Shown here piece by piece: positions 10,178 through 16,987 of a stretch of DNA of 16,987 bases. Origin of the DNA: Nephromyces sp. MM_2019 (taxonomy: Eukaryota; Apicomplexa; Aconoidasida; Nephromycida). The notes below the pieces were generated by a model. That model saw only the letters and a list, made by a program, of their open reading frames with translations. It searched no databases and was not told where the DNA came from. Position 1 is the first letter of the stretch; each line of letters starts with the position of its first letter. Both the position numbers and the translations under genes were made by a program. The stretch is taken from assembly GCA_015657535.1 (NCBI GenBank), contig JADHZB010000537.1:1-16987 (forward strand), read 5' to 3'.

Positions 10178-10420
10178 ATAGTACCTTTTTTCCCCCTAAA
10201 GAAGCATTGTTAAATTTCAAATAGAAAATTTCAATTTAGAAAAATTACATTATGATACTGAAATCAAGCACACTGAAAGAGATTTTAAAAAAGCACAGCT
10301 CTAAGTTTGAAAAATGTAGAAAAAAAACCAGATTAAAAATGAAAATCATGGAGAGTGCGACGAATAAAATCCAAGCAAACCTAATCATTGTATGCAAAGA
10401 ATGCATATTAGAAATAGAAG
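10178..10420. other. Gap between cyclase end and hslU remains
   Basis: No supported gene. A plus-strand frame, 10240-10542, follows an acceptor-like TTTAG and is Lys-rich. It could be a cyclase tail exon if 10150-10171 is a microexon, but its second half lies opposite recognisable hslU remains, so I think it a chance opening. The missing hslU C-terminal third could extend here beyond recognition. Confidence 0.4.
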
Positions 10421-11218
10421 AAAGGGGCACACTTAGCTCATTCGTAAAAATCATTTTTATACTTCACGGCCGCATGAGTAAAAGCTTCTTCTGTAAACAT
10501 GATAGATATCATACTCTCTGCTGCACAGTACGCCACCTCTGATCAATTTTATAGCAAAAGATTAAGCTGCTGGTGGAAGTTGTGTAGTCCCGAATAAGCG
10601 GCGGGGTGCATCAAGTAGGTTTCAAGTTTACATTTCTCTCATATGAAGCAAATTTTTTGATGTCGAATATATTTTCATGTGCCTTACTAACCTTCACACC
10701 CTCTTTCCTGAAGTTACAAAACCAGATTTGACCTTGATTTCATATCTAATAAGGACTATCGCGTTTTATCATACTGTGAATTGCTACCTTCACAAATAAA
10801 AATTACACGTGTAAAAGCCTAGTTGAAGAGTAGCTAATAGCTCTTGTTGCTTGCAACCCAGAGATGACCATAAGTCCGCATGGTAAAATGAACTTTCTCT
10901 AGCTTCTAGCTTGATACTTGCTCATGATTGTATCAGCCTATGTATATTAGATTCTGCGTCATGCCCCGCGTAACTTACCTCGTTAAATTTAGTAGCGTTA
11001 GATTTTATAAAAGGCGTATCTACCATTTTTTCCTGAAGCCTAGCAATTTCTGTTTTCCCTACTATAACAGTAGATCCTATCATCAGAATGCTAATTCGAA
11101 GCTCAAAATTCCTACTAATTCTATCTAATTGCAAAATAACGCCAATATCGCTGAAAGTGTCATACAAGAATTCAGATAACAGTCTGTCACCACGGAGTAA
11201 ACTTTTAGCAAAACTTGC
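10421..11218 (-). pseudogene. hslU: hslU (ClpY) AAA+ unfoldase, decayed
   Basis: Remains of the ATPase that unfolds substrates for the HslV peptidase. Reading the minus strand: RISRNFELR (the end of the R-x-R-R helix); [17 protein letters not shown] at about 11041-11089, the Walker A region with one extra codon; [22 protein letters not shown], matching the family's ATKFTEVGYVG-D-ES. A TGA follows at 10922-10924. The same frame continues with ASIKLEARE, KQQELLATLQLG (10817-10852), YEIKVKS and RLVRHMKIYSTSKNLLHM (down to about 10632), each matching the expected order of the I-domain and the strand before Walker B. A one-base shift then gives FCYKIDQ (10539-10559) in place of FIDEIDK, so both Walker B acids are lost. 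Later pieces (AAVKYK, 10450 area) are faint. Several stops, frame changes and broken ATP sites mean it is non-functional. No introns are seen. The C-terminal sensor region is not recognisable. Confidence 0.88.
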
Positions 11219-11220
11219 GA

Positions 11221-11640
11221 TATTGTTTGCTTTTCAACGCTAATAACCGTAGAATAATTTATCTTCCTCGCTGCACCAATAGTTTCACAAAGCATTATTG
11301 CTATAGCACCAGCAAAAATATGAAAAGGGTACGAAGATACTATAAAATTATCACTTATTCGTTGGTACAGGAGGTTCGAGTTTCAATTCAACAAGAGGTT
11401 CACGGTAACAACCTATCTCGTCGATTGCTACTTAATCACGGAACGCCCAGAGCCGGAGTTGCCAAATCCTGCTGTTCAGCTTTGAATATGCCAGTCACTA
11501 GAGGCAGCAATGAAGCCTGTCATGCGCATTGCGCCTGCGGGAAACCTCATAATCTTTTTATCCAATAAGACTAAGCATATCCCATCCACAGCACCTTCAT
11601 TGATCTTCGGAAGCAGTGAGAAGGAAAGAAGGCAGTTATG
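11221..11640 (-). pseudogene. hslV: hslV (ClpQ) protease subunit, decayed
   Basis: Directly upstream of the hslU remains on the same strand, the bacterial operon order. One frame of 140 codons, with four or more stops, carries HslV-like pieces in order: H-x-C-LLS near the N-terminus (family HGTTIL), a DG pair and KKIMRFPA (family DGQV...VMK..A), TGFIAASSD at 11490-11520 (family GFAG.TAD), NSNLLYQ, FIVSSYPFHIFAGAIA (family MIVAD....L.G.G), and a C-terminal [14 protein letters not shown] at about 11230-11261 (family KIAADIC.YTN.NITVE). Each match is weak alone; order, spacing and position beside hslU carry the call. The catalytic N-terminal Thr of the TT pair is not preserved. The part around GSGG is missing. 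Confidence 0.6.
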
Positions 11641-14300
11641 CTACAATACGTGCATTTCAGCTACTGAAACCTGCTTCTTACAAAAAACCATAAACTAGTT
11701 ATTTACGACAAAAAACTACTCGTTGCAATAAAGAGAGGTCTGCAAGTGTGTTGCACATTCAAGCTCTCAATGGCAGTGTCGCTGGAGTTGGTACTAGGTT
11801 AATCGCATGTACCCAACGAATCATAGAGTTTGCACAAGTAAACCAACTTCAAAGCACAAAGCACGGAGGAATATACCCTTGTACTGATACTTTTGCGCTT
11901 CTATTAATGTATATCTCATATTTTCCATTACGGCAGTGGAAAGTTGCTTCTTTTCGGGACACTGCGTAGTTTGCCCCGCACAAATTTATGCGCGAAGGTG
12001 GATTATCCATTCTTTAAATCCCATTGCACCTGTAACTATCTCATATATATGATCATATCGCATGACCACACATGTATATTATCAGTCTGGTTCTCTTTGG
12101 AAAAATTATCCGACTCTTGAGCTTTGCGACCAATCACTATGTCATGAGGAAAAAACAATCTAGATTTCTTTCGTGCTCAGTGTTGCCGCTGCCACATGCT
12201 GCTCATCGCCAAGAATTCTGCATCGGTACCATCATTAGCATTAATTTGGTATTTATCCGACAGCCATCGCCCTTTACTTTTACGCGAAGAAATCAACTAA
12301 AGAGTAGAGAAAGCAGTCAGGGTATGCCATCACAAAAAAAAGCGGTAGTACAATGTGTAAATTACTCTGAATATCTTGGATTTGAATTCTACCATTAGAA
12401 TCATGCATTGTTATTAAATCTCCAAAATTTATTTTATTCCTCTCGATGGAGCTTTAATCTACTCATTTTCATCTACTCTTCATTAGAGTATTTTGAGAGA
12501 TAAAAGCTTTGATTTATATAGATTTTGGCCTATAATACATTAATTAATACTCGCTGAATAATAAATGCCCAATCAAAGTAGCAAAGAAAAAAACCACTTG
12601 GCAACTACAGCTAGCTCCTCGACATAGAGCGGGGTTAACATGGTTCTATGAGGTAGAAAATAGCAAAGGGATCGCTCCATCATATTACAACCTCTGATGG
12701 TACAAGAAAAAGTCCCAGGTAGCAATACGTCTGTTTGCAATGAGACTGCTCAGGAACTGAATGGTACCAGTGACATGCACTTAAAACTCTGATGAATTCT
12801 CTGGGAATTGCCAGTTTAGATTAGTTACGAGAAGTCTAGCAACTTCATCATTATTATGACACTTCTTAAATTGCCACTAACAATTCCACAATAGCCAGAT
12901 ATACCCTAAGCGAGATAAAATTGTAAAAGGTTTCCCTCATTAGTCAGAGGCCTGTATGCACCAATTTTCATAAACTGTAATATCAAGGACGTGCTCGACT
13001 ACGAGTTACGGATTAAACGAGCTCAAAGACTAGATTAAACTGGGTAAGTGTGCAAGAATTTGGCTGGCAGCAGACTGAGTTCAAGATCCAGTATTGTGTG
13101 CCACGTGCCGAGGGATATTCGAGTCGTTCTTTCAATGACTCGCCTTTACCCTTGGCGGGAAGTGGAGCATCGATCACCCCCAAAGAGTTACCTCCATGGC
13201 AAGTTTCGCAGCATTACTAACATTAAAAAGAACCAAACTACGAAAAGCACAACATGGCTCAATGTGGAGTAGCAGTTGCTAATAAGCTGGAAGCTTCCAT
13301 GGCAAATTAAGAGCTCATGCCCTTTTAGTACAGAATATATCGGGGGAACTTACAGCAAACGAAAATTAAAATATCTGAAGCACTGATAGTGACTGCATAT
13401 CTGGGAGAAAAGAGCTACAAAATATACCGCAGCAATCTAAAAAGAGGCCAATCAAAGCTAAAGACACAGCAAAATCCCAAATAAAAAATTGCGCCTACTT
13501 CTCTCAAATTGGTCCAAATTGCAGAGGTACACCACAAGATTAAATAGAGCACATGTTGAAATGCGTAGGTACCTCAAAACAAATCGCAGCATCGGGGTCG
13601 TGAAGATGAATTACTGTGCTAACTAGAAGAAATCTTTTTTGCATAATTTGGTAATTATCAAAGAGAAGTAAAAGTTAGACTGACTACTCAAGTATTAAAA
13701 AAGCAATGGAAAGAATAGGGGAAAGCACACTACTCGAATTAGAGTATTAAATAGTCAGCTAAAGAACAGGGAAAAACTACAGGATAACATCTTTTTGCAA
13801 ACTAAGCAGCATCATAAAAATTCGAAAAAAATGGTATAAGCAACAAGTCTTCAATAAGCAACAGCAACGAAGCTTCCAAAAGTATCTTGCCAGTGCGTAG
13901 CCGAATGTTTCGATCGCCACAAAGGCAACTTCAAGGCTTTTAATTTTCCTTCTTTGCAAACTCTAGCTATAAATAGTAAGTTTCTAGGCTCCTCTTTACG
14001 TCCATATAGAGCGAATTTCATCCAAAAATGTACATTTACAAAGCTGCTTCTTCAGCTAATTATATTTCCAAGTCTCTTGAACAATTCTCCCAAGCATAAC
14101 AATGGTGTATATACACACAAATTTAGTAAAAGAAAATAACAATTGCCAACACAATGGCAGCCGTATCTAGTTGCAGAATAGAGAATGCATTGAGAGGCTA
14201 AGCTTCCAAGCCCAGCTAGCTGATCACTTCTTCCATACAGTTACATAGATCACTCCTGATCCTTCCTTATCCAATTAATACAATGAATCCACAGGTTGGC
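11641..14300. other. Mixed-composition region without recognisable genes
   Basis: About 2.7 kb with no long A/T runs, no convincing gene, tRNA or repeat. Short open frames occur on both strands (12072-12398 plus, 13048-13272 plus, 13777-13959 minus), at lengths expected by chance. One minus-strand frame (12280-12453) has a protein-like start, NFGDLITMHDSNGRIQIQ, which I could not assign. The texture matches the hslVU stretch, so decayed foreign genes may continue here, but I cannot demonstrate it. Confidence 0.5.
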
Positions 14301-15270
14301 ATACTTTACAAAAAAACACATTTACAAAAGCATAATAACGCCATTTGAGTGAAGAAAAAAAAATTGCTCCGATAGTCAACTGTTGAGGACTACTGTGGAG
14401 ATCAAGCAAACAAAAAACATAATTTAGCAGAGCAAGTCTTAACTAGGTAAACACAGTACTTCCACTTCTTCACTACAAAAGCTATTTTAAAAAATAAAAT
14501 GAGCAAGAAATTTGCCCCATTACAAATGTTCCTGAATGAGCATTAAAAACGCAAATATAAGGCATCAAATAAATCGGGAAACGTTCACACAATACAATTT
14601 CAAAGATTAGCATACGATTAGCTATGATATAATGCTTTTCGTGCGATTTTAGCATTGAAGATAGCGAGCCAGAAGCTTCTTAGTTGAATAGCTGGCCTTC
14701 GGGCATTCATTTTTTATGACTTCTAGCCTCTCTGGGAAACTGTGAAATACGCAAAAAAAAAGGTCAAAATTATGATGATTTCAACCATTGCAAAAGACAG
14801 AATACAAATATGCCTGGAGGATGCAAGAGTTAAAGCGAGAAAAAAAGCTTCTTCTCACATTTTCCCCCTCATTTAACCTCGTTACAACTCAGAAATTCAA
14901 AACTTTTCTCTCCTATTTGAAGCTTTTTCTTTTATTAAGGAATTAAAAATACGTGAAACACCCTTCAAATGCTACAAATAATGGTGATTTCAGCATTATT
15001 CTAATCTTAGCAATCATAATAGATTTCTTCTTTTCGCCAAAAACTGATCCAGCAATTTAATATCTTCAATATTGAGGGATTTATAAGCAAAAACAGTACT
15101 TTTCAACCCTAAAAACCGTCTTTTTCATCAAAAATTAAAGGCCATTACAAATGAAAGTCCCTGCAAAATTCGTTTCAGCCATAATAAACACGTGGTTAAA
15201 GATATTTTGCTGACTTATAACAGGTGCGGAAAATTTTTTTTCACAAGGTATTTATGGGTATATTGTGTGT
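14301..15270. other. A-rich non-coding stretch
   Basis: A runs return on the plus strand, that is T runs on the minus strand, resembling the introns of the cyclase gene but in the opposite orientation. Only short frames (under 45 codons) are open. It could be intron or flank of a minus-strand gene; nothing further can be supported. Confidence 0.4.
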
Positions 15271-15462
15271 TCATACACTATTAAGGATACAAAAAACATC
15301 AATCGGTTTTACCAGCAGCCCCAGAAGCATATTTTCTTCGGTTTTCATCAATATTTGAGGTTGAGATATTGACGAAAAGGAGGAAAACGAACAAAAAGCA
15401 AAAGCCGTTGAAGAAAATATAAAAATGGATAGAATACCTGAAAAATGCATGCAATTCTTCAT
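15271..15462 (-). CDS. Possible first exon with signal peptide
   Basis: A minus-strand frame starts MKNCMHF, continues with a hydrophobic stretch SGILSIFIFSSTAFAF, then Ser/Phe-rich sequence and a polar part QPQILMKTEEN. This looks like an N-terminal secretory signal, and a possible donor (GTAAAA) follows LLGLL at about 15318. No downstream exon or family match was found. The Ser/Phe run mirrors an A/G-rich plus strand, so composition alone could produce it. Function unknown. Confidence 0.2.
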   Translation of the reverse strand: MKNCMHFSGILSIFIFSSTAFAFCSFSSFSSISQPQILMKTEENMLLGLLVKPIDVFCILNSV

Positions 15463-15699
15463 TTACCTGTCATTATCTCTAGATTTTTCAAGTAAAACCC
15501 TCACATTTTTTGCGAGTAGCTTCCCAAGTTCAACACTGAAGACAAAATAGAGATCAGATGGTGGAGAAGCAAGAAAAACTGGAAGATTCAGCAAAAGCAT
15601 AGAGTAAAGAAAAGAAACGAGAGCAAAATACAAAAAAAGCGGCGAAAAAGTAGTGGATACAACTAAAAATATAAGAGACTAAATGGCCGAGAGAGGGAT

Positions 15700-15810
15700 A
15701 AAATGGTATAGAAGCACACGAAAATACACTGAATACACATAAAACATAATATGTACACTCACACACCCAGGAATACACACACAAACACATACATACTCAC
15801 AAAGAAACCA

Positions 15811-15857
<47 letters not shown>

Positions 15858-16740
15858 AAGTAAACACAAACTCTAACTCTCGTTGTAGCATATAAACATA
15901 CCAAGTAAGCGCGAAAAACTTCTTCACATCACATACACACCAACCAAACGTAAAATCACTTCATATCATATACAACCCCACTATGGTTGCATCTGATACT
16001 ACGCAGCCACCTTAATATGAAAGCACTCTTGCACACAGATAAAACAGCACACAACCCTCATAAATTGCAGAGAAACACCCAACATACTGAAAAAGCCTAC
16101 CTAATCATTTTTTTCAACACACATACTACCAAGCTAGTGCTACACATACTACCTATTTGGAACAGAAGAAGAAATAAACACAAAGAATCTCAAGATTCGC
16201 ACACAAAAACCGCTTAAGTGCTCACACACAACAGAGAGAGAGCTTACCCCCACTGATCAAAGGAGTTTATTCCCCACAAAAATCCTTGGACGGCGGCTCT
16301 ATTCTCATACAATGAAAGCAAAACTCCCACATAGTAAGGACTGACTTCAGGAAGCAGAAGGCTGGAAAAACAGCGGAATAAATGGCAAGAAACCTCAAAA
16401 AAATTTTGTTCTCACAGAACGGCCAGCAGCGACTCACTATGTTCATGTGTGTGTGGGTATGATAAAATAGAAGCTCAGCAGATGAAATAGAGTTTGCAGA
16501 GGCCGAAGTCGAAGAAGCTTAGTAATCCGCGTACACGTGTAATTTCTCCGGGATCTTCATGCACACACTAATCTTACACACAGTATATCTAAATACGCAA
16601 AGAGAGTATATATGGACAAAAAGGCAGCACATTTAGACAAAAAAAAATCTAGACATACTATCACACACAGCATAGCTAGACACATAACGACATAAAAAGA
16701 ATATCTAGATACAAAACCACAAAAAAAACTGTATCTAAAC
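15700..16740. repeat. A+C-rich strand-asymmetric tract
   Basis: The plus strand is dominated by A and C (CACA, ACAC, CATAC words), with G and T scarce over long runs. Open frames here (15554-15790 and 15679-15927 minus, 15987-16217 plus) are Cys/Val-rich or His/Thr-rich by composition only. Degenerate words such as ATCTAGACA and CACACACAGCATA appear before the regular 25-bp array, as if older, eroded copies flank it. Confidence 0.7.
15817..15856. repeat. (AC)20 dinucleotide microsatellite
   Basis: An uninterrupted 40-base run of alternating A and C, with imperfect AC repeats on its 5' side. Confidence 0.97.
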
Positions 16741-16744
16741 ACTT

Positions 16745-16987
16745 AAGCACACAGCATACTCACACCCAACCACACACAGCATAATCACACCCAAACACAC
16801 ACAGCATAATCACACCCAAACACACACAGCATAATCACACCCAAACACACACAGCATAATCACACCTAACCACATACGGCATAATCACACCTAACCACAC
16901 ACAGCATACTCACACCCAACCACACACAGCATACTCACACCCAAACACACACAGCATACTCACACCCAACCACACACAGCATACTCA
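16745..16987. repeat. 25-bp minisatellite, about 10 copies, runs off the window end
   Basis: The core AGCATA recurs at 16753, 16778, 16803, 16828, 16853, 16878 (changed to GGCATA), 16903, 16928, 16953 and 16978, exactly 25 bases apart. The unit reads AGCATAmTCACACC, then CAAm or TAAC, then CACACAC. Two variants occur in blocks: the ACT form first, then five AAT copies, then four ACT copies. Two copies carry CCTAACC, reminiscent of a telomeric C-strand. The array continues past the window. Confidence 0.95.

Noticed and set aside
10240..10542. Lys-rich plus-strand frame as a C-terminal exon of the cyclase
   Set aside because: It needs a 22-base microexon and a 68-base intron, and much of it lies opposite hslU remains on the other strand; kept only as a remote possibility.
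11215..11568. 117-codon plus-strand open frame
   Set aside because: Opposite the hslV remains, with no resemblance to any family I know; likely a chance opening.
15554..15927. Cys/Val/Phe-rich minus-strand open frames
   Set aside because: Direct consequence of the AC microsatellite and the A+C-rich plus strand.
1..16987. CRISPR array, tRNA or rRNA genes, intact transposon
   Set aside because: No spaced repeats with unique spacers, no cloverleaf or rRNA-like core, and no transposase or terminal repeats were found on reading both strands.

Overview
The window is eukaryotic nuclear DNA. A single plus-strand gene is split by GT-AG introns of about 170 to 1640 bases that are packed with A and T runs. 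The exons use the standard code: TAA and TAG occur only in introns, and glutamine is CAA/CAG. The encoded protein has the architecture of the very large P4-ATPase/guanylyl-cyclase fusion known from apicomplexans and ciliates. Long introns and the standard code point to an apicomplexan or close relative rather than a ciliate. I cannot name the species.

Layout. (1) 1-704 is AT-rich intron with no exon I can support. (2) 705 to about 10177 holds the 3' part of the cyclase gene, reconstructed as twelve exons whose splice phases agree at every junction. They encode a hydrophilic linker, six membrane segments, a short signalling helix and one class III cyclase domain carrying both metal-binding aspartates, 44 residues apart. 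The P4-ATPase half, the first six-helix cyclase cassette and the first cyclase domain would lie upstream of the window. (3) About 10421-11640, minus strand, holds broken remains of bacterial-type hslV and hslU, in that order and next to each other. (4) About 11.65-14.3 kb shows mixed composition and no recognisable intact gene. (5) 14.3-15.6 kb is A-rich, with one weak candidate for a secreted-protein exon on the minus strand. (6) 15.7 kb to the end is strongly A+C-rich on the plus strand, with an (AC)20 microsatellite and a 25-bp minisatellite that runs off the window end.

The most unusual result is the decayed hslV-hslU pair just past the last cyclase exons and pointing toward them. The two proteins form the HslVU (ClpYQ) protease, which is usually encoded by an adjacent gene pair in bacteria. 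Gene-adjacent, intronless, stop-riddled copies inside an apicomplexan-like chromosome suggest old transfer from a bacterium, perhaps an alphaproteobacterial endosymbiont, rather than the host's own nuclear hslU and hslV. The texture of introns 9 and 10 (7323-9732) also differs from introns 1-8 and looks like the hslVU region, so the foreign material may be larger. The cyclase's predicted C-terminus is short and ends where this region begins, so the insertion may have trimmed the gene.
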